Source: Haematobia irritans (taxonomy: Eukaryota > Arthropoda > Insecta > Diptera > Muscidae). From it: a stretch of 64,000 nucleotides of DNA. A program made the translations under genes and the position numbers. The stretch is from positions 81,314,003 to 81,378,002 of the forward strand of contig NC_134398.1 of the NCBI RefSeq assembly GCF_050003625.1. The letters run 5' to 3'. The notes beneath the pieces were generated by a model, which worked only from the letters and a program-made list of their open reading frames with translations, was not told the origin of the DNA and ran no database searches. Positions 9,601 through 21,600 of this stretch are shown here, piece after piece. Position 1 is the stretch's first letter; each line of letters begins with the position of its first letter.

Positions 9601-12600
9601 ATTTGACAACCCCAAAATGATAACATCGTTATACGGTGTATCGATGGTTTTTACAATCATTAAAAAGCACTGAAAAACAAAATTTCATACGTCTTTCCAA
9701 TTGTTTCTAGAAGATTTTGTCAAAATTTTATTTCTATAGAAAATTTTGCCAAAATGTTATTTCTATAGAAAATATTGTCAAAATGTTATTTCTGCCCGCC
9801 TTGCATACACAGGGTCTTGGGTTCCAAACCAGATTCGACCAAACACCAAAATGTTTTTTTTTTCAGCGTTGGATAATCCCAACTCGGTAATGCTGGTGAC
9901 ATTTCTGAGTGTTTCAAAACTTCTCTAAGTTGTTTCACTGCAATGTGTAACGCCGTTCGGACTCGGCTATAAAAAGGAGGTCCCTTGTCGTTGAGCCTAA
10001 CATAGAATTGAGCAGCACTCAGTGATAAGAGAGAAGTTCCCCACTGTGGTAACACAATGGACTGAATAGTCTAAGTGAGCCTGATACATCGGGCTGCCAC
10101 CTAAGATAACCTAACCTAGAATTAGATTGAATCGATTTTGCAATGTCCGTCTCCCTGTCTCACACTGGTGTATTTGGAACACGGTTGCCACAATTGGTAG
10201 AATTCTAGCAAAAATTGTAAATTTTTGACTGCTTGATAGACTTGTAGGATGTTCAATGTTTTGGTAGATTTTGCAAAATATTCCTCTCCAACTAAGAGGT
10301 AATTTATAAATAGAAATAAAATTTTCACAAAATTTTCCATAGAAGTAAAATGTTGACAAAATTGTCTATAGAAATAAAATCTTGACAAAATTTTCTATAG
10401 AAATAAAATTTGGACAAAATTTTCTATAGAGATAGGATTTTGACAAAATTTTTGTGAAAAAAAGTAATTATGTCTAACAAAATTTCTTCAATTAGTCGAT
10501 AAATAAGTACTTATATTTGGGTTTTGGCGTGATGTCAGCGTTTAGTTTAGTTAAAACTTTCTACAATTGCCTCATTTGTAAAATTAACCAAAATTGTTGT
10601 TCCTAGTTGTTTCACTGTTAATGTACATATTCACTTTATATGATAAAGGAACATTATCCTATTATAAATCAATTCATATCAACAATAATACATCCATTAC
10701 TCATTAAAAACCATTGGACATTGATGGAACATGCATTTTCAACGACAATTTTATGGAAAATTTACTATTTAAAAACCGTCAATTAATTTGTTTAGCAAGC
10801 GTTGTTTCAACGTTGGCTTCCAACGCTGTTACAACGCTCAATATTTATAACCATCGTAAATTTCTGACTGGGAGTTTTTGGTGTGTGGGGAAGGTCAGAT
10901 GTGAATAAAAGATATAGGATTGGGCCCATTACACTACCTTGGGGGACACCAGCTCTTATACGCTTCAAGTCACTCATTTCGCCAGATTCATGAACATAAA
11001 ACAGTCTATTTTCTAGGTACGATTTATTAAATTTATTGGAAGAAGTTTCTTGATTTTCTACAACAACCCATCGTGCCAAACTTTGTCAAATTCCTGCTGG
11101 GAAATATCTAAAAAAGCTGAGGTGCAATAGCTTTTGGATTCAAGAGCCGTATTGGTTGTCTCGACAAGGCGATGTATTTGTTCTATGGTTCCATGTTTTT
11201 TTCCTGAAACCAAATTGACGATTTGGAATAATATGTTCAGTTTCAATAATAGGCATTAACCTGCTAATAAAAAGTGTTTCTAGTAGCTTCGATAGTATGG
11301 GTAGTTGGCTTATTGATCGATACGACTTTACTTGATTTCAGGTTTTCCAGGTTTTTGTATCATAATTTGTGCTAATTTCCATTGTGGAGGTATAAAATTT
11401 CGAGTAGACAAGCATTAAAGATAAAAGTGATACAGTCTATAGGTGAGTACTATGTTCGAGTTTTTCACCAAAACACTAAATTAAAAGTGCAAAAATATAT
11501 ATGAAGACGATAACATTTTTATCAAGTCTCTTAAAATTATGGATGGAAAAGATCCAATGTATTGATTGCGATCCATTTAATATTTCGAAATTGATTGATT
11601 AAAAAAAGTAACCGTGAAAATAAGCTGGTTTTCAGCTTGAAAACTGAACATAGTACTCAGCTTATGTCTTCAGTTGGTAGTTCCTTCAGTATTTTAGGAG
11701 TGATTAAATCATAACCTGGTGCTTTAAAGACTATTGCTTGTAAAACTTCTTTTTTTGCGAATTTCTTAATAGGTAATTCAAGCTGGTGTGTTTCATTTAG
11801 GTAAGATTGGATATAATATGGTGTTTCTTCAATACTATTGGGAAAAAACACATTATATAAGTGATTCGCAAAAGTTCTGGCTTTTTCTAAGTTGTTTTTG
11901 GTCCATGTGTTGTCCGGTTTTCGGATGGGATAATTTGTTTTGTGTTGTTTTTGTATATTTCTAGTAATTTTCCATAAAGAAAAATCTGTTACCATTGTTG
12001 GACCTAGGTTATTAATTTCTTTTTGAATCTTTTTATCATTTAAAATTTTCGGTTATTGTTTAAGTTCGAAGCTTGCTTTATTCAGTTTGCGTTTATCTTC
12101 GGGTAGTTTTGTTTGTTTCCATTTTTTTCCTTTATCTTTTCCGATAGTTTCCTTAACACACAATATGACACTTTTGGAGGGTTTACAAAAATGTTCCTTG
12201 TGTGGAGTTTCATGGCGCACTTATATAAGATGCTCTACGCCTCCTGTTATGTCATTTTCTGTTCTCAGCGGTAGATTTTTGTTTATGGTATTACTAACTA
12301 AAAGTTGGCAACATTGGTCTTTTAAAGTTGTGTTTTGTTATTATCTCCGCAAAGTAAAAATATAATTAATAATATTTAATTCATTTGCCTGGCTATTGAC
12401 ATTAAAATATCGTTATTTAATTCAGTACAATCAATAGAACCTGAATTGAATAAAATGACATCGCGACGAAGCCTTAAAAATCGAATTTTTTGTGGTCAGT
12501 GCAAAAAAGAAGTAAAAGAAAATGATAATAGCATAGAGTGTGATAAATGCACCGAACAGTATCATGCTCGGTGTACTGCTTTGACCAAAAGTCAATTTGA

Positions 12601-15600
12601 TTACTTTTGTAAAAATGACAACGAAGAATATGTTTGCCATGTATGTGAAAACACAAACAACACATCGAATAACATAGCGAATAACAACACTTCGTTTGAA
12701 GCTCAATTGGATGTCATCAACATGAGGTTAAAAAAACTTGATCAACTGGATAATTTGACTGATGCTATGAATTTTATGTCTAGTAAATTTGATGAAGTTT
12801 TGAAAGGAGTAGCTGAGAACAAGAAGAAATTGGAGGTAATGCAGAAAGAGAACAAGGCATTGAAAGGAAAAGTGAGCGAGCTGCAAGAATCAATACGGTT
12901 TTTAAATGATCAGAGAGTAAAGTACGATTGTGTTATAACTGGTATACAAACAGCTGATGATGTCTCAGCTGAGGCTGCGGTATTGAAGTTGGCGAGCGAT
13001 GTTGGTGTTGATGTGTGTAAAGAGAGCATTGGTGATGCCTACTATTTGAAAAATAAAAGCGCTAAAAATGATAAAAAGTCCATTGTAGTAAAGTTTAATT
13101 CAAAAAAATCAAAGGAAAAGCTTATGATGATTAAAAGTAAATTGAACGAGAAGGATGACACTAAGAAAATATTTGTACACGATTATCTAAGCAAGGAGAC
13201 AATGACACTTTTGAATTATGCAAAGACTTTAAAAAATGTTGGTTATCGTGCAGTTTATGCTAAAGATGGCAGAGTTTTTGTTAAGATGACTGAATTATCG
13301 AAACCGAGACTAGTAAAAAACATGGAAGAAGTAGATAATCTATTGTTGCAAGCATCAGTTCATCAAAACAAAAGGCAATCAAAACAGCTCATACCAGTTG
13401 AAGCAGATGAATCAGATGATAATTCCTATGTATCTCCAACGTAAATATGTTATATTTTATTATATAATGTATTAATTAGTATGTACTATTATTATTACTA
13501 AAAAAATATTTCTATAATGAATAATAATCAATACATGAATTCTTTTCAATTATTTAAAAACATTTTTGCTAATTTGAAATCCAATGATTTCCATTTGTTA
13601 TCTGTAAATATCAGAAGCATGTCATCAATTTCAAAATTTAACAAATTTAAAAATTTGCTTTCGGAATTGCCAAAGCTACCACTTCTTATTGCAGTTCAAG
13701 AAACATGGTTTCATAAAGATATTGTCCAAATATATGATATACCTGGCTATAAACCAGTTCATTGTTGTCGATTTGACTCTTATGGTGGGACGTCAATTTA
13801 TGTTCGAAATTTGTATTCATTTAGTGTGGAGGAAATTCGAAGCGAGAATTTTATAGTTTCTATTGCAATGAAGTTTAATGATATAAAGGTTAATGGAAGA
13901 CCCTTAATATTCATATCTTTTTATAAGTCCCCAAGGTGTACCACGAGCAATTTTCTGTCGTTTCTAGAGATTATGTTAGAGAGATATGGCAGGTATCCGT
14001 GTGTAATTGTTGGTGATGCCAATATTGATATTCTAGAGCCTAACATATCTGCGGAGCTATTGAATCTTTTGATGAATTTTGACTATAAGAACTGTCATGA
14101 TCTTGTTACTAGGCCACAAAGTAAATCATCAATTGATCACGTGTACAGCAACATTTATAAACCTTTTTTTATAGACTCAATTGAGTGTGAACTATCCGAT
14201 CACAATATAATTTCTTGTAGGATAGCCTTCGGGGTTAAGAGTTGTGAAGTTGTGAGTGATAGTTATATGGTTTGTGATTATGAGAAGTTGAACAATGTCC
14301 TAATAGATAAAATTCGGGATTTACAATACACAGGTGATCCTTCAATTGATACTTCTTGTTTAACAGCTTGTTTGGACGAAGCGATTAACATTTCAACTGT
14401 GAATAAAACGAAGATTTATGATTTGAGGAGCAGCATAGCTCCATGGGTCAATGGAAATCTTAAGAAACTTCTGGCGTACAAAGATCGTCTTTTGAAGCTT
14501 CGTAGGAAGAATCCGCATTCAAATATAAACTTATATTTGAAGAGCATCAGTAGAGTGATTAAAATTGCTTATAAAAATTCAATGAACAACTATTATGCTG
14601 ATACTTTAACGAATTTGAGGAATGATCCTAAAAAGTCATGGGGCTTCTTGAACAGATCACTTGGAAGAGTTAAGGATAGAGAGATATGTATAAATGACAG
14701 GTATGGAAAAGTAGTTAAATGTGATAAACTTAAGAGTGAAACTTTGAATAATTATTTTGTGGATTCAATTCGGAGGGTGAAGTCAAGAATTGACGAGCAC
14801 CCGAATGATGATATTAATGGCTTAGGAACATTGGGTACATATAACACACGTTTTCGTATTAGTTACACGTCTAATGAGGAAATAGAGGACATTATTAGTA
14901 ACTTATTACCTTCTAAGAGTTGTGGGCATGATGGGATATATCCGAAGACGCTGTTATCTTGTGCTACTATAATAACTCCATATTTAGTGAGGATTTTTAA
15001 TGACATGGTGAGAACCTCAATATATCCACAAATCCTTAAAGTACATAAAGTGGTACCAATACCTAAAAAAAGTGACGCTGCTGCGTTAGAAGATTTCCGA
15101 CCCATTTCAATTCTGCCAGTTATTGACACTGTTTTCGAGCGTGTAATACATAGTCAACTGTATAGGTATTTTATGGATAATCATTTATTGAATGATTACC
15201 AATATGGCTTTCGGAAAGCATGTGGGACGGAGGAGGCTGTTATAAATGTGCATACCAGTATTTGCAAGGGATTAGATGAGGGTCATCGGGTGGTTATTGG
15301 GGTATTTTATGATTTATCGAAAGCCTTTGATCTTGTCGATCACAATATTTTGATAAGGAAACTCGAATCTTATGGAATTTGTGGTAATGGACTGATGCTA
15401 TTGAAAAATTATTTAACTAACAGGAAACAGTTTGTACAGCTGAAAGGGCAGAAAAGTTCACTGAGAGATGTCAGGTATGGAGTACCTCAAGGTAGTGTTT
15501 TAGGGCCGCTACTGTTTTCTATTTATATAAACGATTTGAGGGATCTAACATTGGATGGGAGGATATTTATTTACGCGGATGACATTTGTCTTATTTATCC

Positions 15601-18600
15601 CTATAAAAATGAAACAGCGGTAAAGCTTCATATAGAAAGAGATGCGTCATTGATTTTAGAGTTTATTCGCCTTAATAAGCTCTATCTGAACTCCGACAAG
15701 ACTCAACTTATCAGATTTAAACCTCGTTTTAAATTCAGCAATCGATTTAGTATTCATATTGATGGAAGTGAGATACAGGAAGTTCACACCGTACGATATT
15801 TAGGTTTACATTTACAAGGGAACCTTTCGTGGGATAGTCATATACATTACCTTAAATCTAAAATATCACCAGCACTTGGATTACTATACAAGTTTCAACA
15901 CAGGTTCGATATGAAAACTAAACTCTTAATTTTTCAGGCCTTGATTCAAAGTCATTATAGTTACTTGCCTATAATTTATGGTTGGAAAAAATCAGCTGAG
16001 TTGAAATCTCTTCAACGGCTTCAGAATAAAGCTCTGAAAATCGTAGCAAATTTGAGAATTTCTCATTCCACTTTGGACTTATATCAGGAATTTTTCCCCA
16101 CAATTTTGCCTATATATGGAATTCATAAACTTCAATCAATGATCTATATTTATAAAAGCTTACATAATATCGGACATCACACCATACACTTTGTGAGAAA
16201 TCAGCTATCGGTAAATACCCGTAATAGAAATAATTTAAAAATAGCTTATTGTCAATCTGAAACCACAAAACAACGTATTGATCATGTAGGTACGCAGCAA
16301 TATAATTTGCTGCCCCCATATATTAAAGAAATTGAACATCTATCTTTGTACAAAATTACTTTGAAGAAATATTTACTAGAACGAATTGAAGAGCTTCTGG
16401 TATAATGTAAATGGAGATAAAATATTATTAATTATTGTATTTATATAAAATGGAATTTAAATAATATTATGTATATCTTTATTAAATTGTTAATATATAC
16501 TTTATGAACAGTCTCTAAAATGCCTAATGGCGCAGAGACGAAATGTATTAATGTTTTGTAATTTGCACAATAAAGATACAAAAAAAAAAAAAAAAAAAAA
16601 AAAAACTAGGTAGCGAAAATTATCCCAATTTGTTTTCTTATTGTTAAGTTTGCATTTCTGATACTCTTTGTGCTACTGAGAATGCAAGATAACTTCTGAG
16701 CGGTCTAAAACTAGCCTGATCCTTGTTTTTCTATAGATTGGTAGGTATTTGGGTCAGAAACTAAATTTGAATAGTCATATTAGTACGATGGTAAAATGAC
16801 CTTTGGCGTCGAGAGTTCTATAAAGCACTGGGCGAAGGGGTTCTCGGATTCTTACATTAGCATTTGACTTTTTACCATTCATGCCATACCAATTCTGGAA
16901 TATGGGATCCTCAGTATGAGATATATAATTTTCAATTTATTGTTATTCCACCATTTAATTATGCGGTGTATCGTTTTTGAGCAAATAATAGCAAAACAAT
17001 ATTACAAAAAAAAAAAAAAAAAACAACTCAAAAAAACTGAAAAGGTGCAAAAGAATTGAAAACAAAGTAACTGCAAAGAAAATCCACATATTTATTTCAT
17101 GTAGATTTACATGATTGCTGATTATAGAGAACGGCTGCGATCTACCGAAACCGACCAGTGTATTTACCAATATTTGAAATCTTAAAACGCCAATTGGTAA
17201 AATGAATTTCAACCACTCGAAAACAACATAATAAAACAATCACTAAAATTGGTTACCTCATATCTCAGCAGTTTGGTATTCTCTTCTTTGGTACTCCTCA
17301 ATTCTATTAAGCTATAATATTAATAATTATAGAATATAATATAATAATATAGAATATAGATGATCAATCGGTGTCAAAAGATGTTTGACAGTTCCGAAGA
17401 TTAAAAATAAACGAAGAAAATAAGAGCACGCTTACATTCTCTTTCGTTTTCCTTTTTGTAGTTTGCCAAAATTAGAATGTTTACGACGCACCAGAGGATT
17501 TATAAATAAATTAATATGTTAAAAGTTCATATTTGAACAAAAAATTGTAACCAAAACCGTGAAAATACGAAATTTAACTTCGAGCAGCATTGCTCTTTAC
17601 GAACAACACAAAAGCAAATGCCGGAAAATTAATGTTTGGGACTGGCCCTTTACGAAAAAATCAAAACGAAATATCAGAAAATTATTTTTTGAAACTGACA
17701 CATTTTTTCTCAGAGAGAAATGGATCATCTATATATAATCTATGATGCCAACTGCTGGTAGTTGTTGTTGTTGAGTGCAATCACACTTAAGTGTATGTAT
17801 ACTACCACACTCGTTTTTTGTTTACCGAGCATTGCTACGATGCCGATTGGTTTAACACCGCAAAACACTGCAAACGAACATGGGTATATACTGGTGGTGT
17901 TTTCTTACATTTGTATGAATGTAAGAGATCGCACGGTAATTGGTATCTTACTCGCTGCCACCGACATTTTGTGGGCAAGAAAGCCACCGATTGCAGTTCT
18001 CTGGTACACACATAACTGACCAAATTCGAAAAGCACAGTAAAATGATGGAAATTTTCTGCTGTTTGTTCGACCAAAGTTTTGAGTTACATTTAAGAATCA
18101 CCTCTCATTTTTTCTTTCAGGCGCGAACCACATAACTATGACAAAGCTCAGCCAACTTCACATCAGACTAGCATCTATCAACAAATGTTGGCTGAACATC
18201 AAAAAATGTTGTCTAGTATGTCCAATAATAATCTACAGTTACAAGCTTCAGTGTACCAAACAGCCTCTCAACAACCCCTTCAAACTTCTACCAACACTTT
18301 CACGCAGTCGCCCCAGCATTACAATACGAATTTATTGAATACTTCTACGAATTTCGCCACATCGACTGAAAGCGTCTCTAGCGGTTTGATAGCGAGTGGT
18401 TCCATGAATTCAAATTCTACAATTAATACGGGATCTTTTGGTATGGAAACTCAATCGTCAAGCATTAAAGTCGAAGTGCCTCCTACAGATATTCGTAGTA
18501 TGTATAATTTAGCCCAGAACTCTGAAGGCTTTATTGGAAGCAACCAGTATAAACCTTATACTCATATTGGGAACTTTAAGAAATCTGCATCAACTGGTAC

Positions 18601-21600
18601 ATACATAAATGTGCGAGGATCGGGGATTAACAATAGTCAGATTTTTGTGCAGCAGCAATCGGATATTCCTGGTAATGCGCCTGGGGCAACATTACACGCA
18701 CAATCATTGCCACCAACTTTTGGTGTACATTTGCCTTCCCTAACCAATGCAATGCAAACATCATCTGCAATGCAACAACAACAGCAATCTAGTCAACGTA
18801 TACTACCTCCTCAACTTAACGTGACCCAACAGCAGAGTAGTCTTCAAAATATTTTGTCCAACCAGCAGCATCATCAGATAATACAATCGTCTGTTCCAGC
18901 CAACACCATAGTACCGAAAGAAATTTATCGATCAAACAGTTTACCTTTAAATGTCACATTGCAAAAGTTAGATCCTCGCTTAACACAACATGAGGGAAAT
19001 TTTGCCGTGCCTAAAAGTCATATGTCCAAAGCGGGTAAGACCCGCTCTAGGAGTAATTCAATACACCAACATATGATCCAATCGCCGTCATCTTCGACGC
19101 CAGGTTCAAATGTACTTGGCGTTACCACTAGTGGATCGGGTGGGATAGGCGCGAATGCCGGCTATCTTGGTCTCAACTTTAACACTCAATTGCAAAGTGC
19201 TACCAGTGACCCTATGTTAAATACCACATTGGCGCAACTTCTGACCACAAGTAAGTAGCAGTAAATTTACTAAAGATATTTGCGTGGCTAAAAACATGAA
19301 TGACGTGGGCTTACGAAGGACCATTTATTTTTACTAATTTGGCAATCAAACTATTTAGCTTCATCATGATTTCCTGTCGTGTTTTGAATTATAATCTAAC
19401 TGCTCTAATGTTGCTAAATGGTATTCTCAATAATTTATAGATTCCCGTATGTCAACATTAGGAAAGCAACAGAGTGTTTCCACAAGTGCCATATCGACCG
19501 TACCGACCAACGTAAATCAGCCTGCGTTGTCATTGCCTACAAACCAACAAATTAACGTACAAAACCATGTTAACACCACAAATGGACCGAAGAAAACTGT
19601 ATGTGTTTCATCAGCTCAACAGCCGATGCATTCTCCTCCATCACCGTTGGGAGTAGTCAGTAGTGCCACGGCAATAATTCAACAGCAACCGAATAGTCAA
19701 CTCGTTCAACAGCAAATACAACAATTACAAACTGTACATAAATCACCAAAGAAATCCACTTCATTGCCTACACCGATAGTAGCATCGATGCTTAGTAGTC
19801 CACCAACCACTAAAGTAAGTTAGAAGAAAGTGAGAAATTGTTAAACAAAGTCAGATCAACTGTTTTAATAATTGCTAAATTCTTTTATTGCGATAGGTCT
19901 TAAGCTTTCCCCTAACAGCCGGTACCCACAACAGTTGTTCAACCAATCTTAGCCGATCACCAGAATCGTTTCACGATCAAGATTCTCCTCTATCACCAAC
20001 GCACAGTTTGAAATATCCTCGTGATAGCCAACGGCGAGCCGGGCATATTCATGCCGAACAAAAACGACGGTACAACATAAAAAATGGATTTGATCAATTG
20101 CACGATCTAATACCACAACTACAACAGAATAATGCTAAGGTTATTAGAGCATGCAGCTCATTGATTGATATTGTTTTACCTCAAATGAACAACATTTTAT
20201 TTCACAGTTAAGTAAGGCTGCTATGCTTCAGAAAGGAGCTGAACATATCAAACATTTACGTAATGAACGTAATACCCTAAAGGAACGTATGGATGCCCTG
20301 CGTATGGAGCGTGATGCCTTGAATAATTCATTAACGTGAGTATACACCGAAAAAGTAGACTGCTCTCTCGATTTGTACTTAAGTTTTTCCCCTTTGGACA
20401 GGCATCTTCATTCAATTTTACCAGCAAATGGAGCACCCGTTACCAGGCAAGGAACAGAACATGTCAGACAATTGTTTGAACAATATGTACGAACTCGAAC
20501 ACAGGAAAATTGGAAATTTTGGATTGTAAGTACAACAATAAAATTTTGGAAAAACCAATATTTATACCCTATATTGATACTTACACACATACATACATAC
20601 AAGTTTGAATTATCACCAATGAATTTTACATGGGCTTGTGGTAGAGAAGTACTTCGTTTTCGGATTCTTTGCATTCTTTTGGATGTTATGCTTTGGAAGT
20701 TCATTTGGATGAATAAATACAAAAAAAACTGAAAATTCTCTTATTTAAGTTTTACAATTTGAAAATTTTTTACTCCGACGGGAAGTTAAACCTGATGTTG
20801 GTGCCATAATAGAAATTCTTAGCTAACTCAGTTACTTATGCAACTGAACATAATACTACAAAACGTCAATCCAAACAGCTGTGATATGAACGTAATATAT
20901 AACACCAAGGGCTTCACAAAATAACGCCCCAATGAATGAAAGGTCCAAAGAGAAAATGAAACATGACCACAAATGTTTATACACCCATCAAAAATTAGGT
21001 AACCACATATTATTACAATTTGCATTACCAGTAGTAAAAGTGTCATTACACGTTGCATTATATTGCGGTGAGTTATGATGACTAACATATCGATGCCCTC
21101 ATTCCAGAGTACGCTAAGTCGACTTAGCATGTTTTGATGGAGTTCACTGTTTTTTATACGGATTGATATGAATCGCATACTGTAAAAATTCCCAATTTAT
21201 TGGACATTTCTATCAAAAGTTATGGTTAATATTGTACTTAGCCTTAGACACAGACACAGGTTTTAAAAAAAAAAGTTCAATCCAAAAAGGGCAAAAAGCT
21301 TTGTTCGGTCTAAAGTGGTCTAAGTCATTTTTAGCCATGTTCTATTATCACTATTTTGAGTTCGTACATACTAAACAAAATCTCATTTTAACAGTATTCC
21401 AATTGTATTTTTAAGGTTCCAAAAATAGACCGATATAAGTATTCTATTTTGCCATATGTCTTTATATGCCCAAAAGAACTCTAATTTTAAATGTTGATAT
21501 GACTCGACGACAAACCTCAGCATTTTTGGGATGTAAAGAACTCTACATTTTAATTTCAGATCAATAAATTAAAATACGACACAAGACTCTTTAGAGACCA

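Larger units (their letters stand above)
9412..10872. mobile_element. TIR element CCCAGTCAGAAA with apparent 2-bp AG duplication
   Basis: Perfect 12-bp termini CCCAGTCAGAAA / TTTCTGACTGGG, 1461 bp apart, flanked by AG on both sides (9410-9411, 10873-10874). Removing it with one AG restores the Jockey RT reading ...PHTPK-T-AVIRTFADD. The left interior has two tandem copies (about 120 bp) of CCCCAAAATGATAACATC...GGTGTATCGAT and both ends are rich in GCGTTGT. It carries a 5'-truncated SINE (9792-10118) and a 29-bp A/T module array (10,300-10,460). No transposase; superfamily unknown. Confidence 0.75.
12361..16606 (+). mobile_element. full-length CR1-like LINE, both ORFs open
   Basis: About 4.25 kb with an 85-95 bp leader, ORF1 (12455-13444), a 72-bp spacer, ORF2 (13517-16405), a short 3' UTR with AATAAA at 16,569 and a 27-A tail (16580-16606). 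It is inserted in the Jockey LINE: minus-strand ...NFRYLV at 16,607 rejoins FTLRR at 12,360 in frame, which fixes both ends to a few bases. The poly(A) hides any TSD. Both ORFs are uninterrupted, suggesting a young, possibly mobile copy. It sits in sense orientation within Mondo intron 4. Confidence 0.88.
9097..16720 (-). pseudogene. decayed Jockey-type LINE, split by three insertions
   Basis: Segments 9097-9411, 10873-11441, 11663-12360 and 16607-16720 line up in order on the minus strand as one ORF2. 16607-16720 encodes the endonuclease end/linker (NKKTNWDNFRYLV); 11663-12360 the linker and early RT (NLPLRTENDITGGVEHLI, APGYDLITPKILKELP); 10873-11441 DCITFIFNA, PPQWKLAQIMIQKPGKP, FDKVWHDGLL and AGVPQGSVMGPILYLLFTSDL; 9097-9411 TFADDTAVLAKK and CPPVYMNQIELP. 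Several frameshifts and stops show it is dead. The inserted elements are a CCCAGTCAG TIR element, a TA-TSD MITE and an intact CR1-like LINE; in each case the protein reading resumes across the insert. It lies antisense in Mondo intron 4. Confidence 0.85.

Noticed and set aside
16580..16606. 27-A tract as a microsatellite
   Set aside because: It is the poly(A) tail of the CR1-like LINE, following AATAAA at the end of the element.
20008..20211. 67-codon frame as a separate short bHLH protein
   Set aside because: It is Mondo exon 7 read into the following intron; kept only as a possible intron-retention product.
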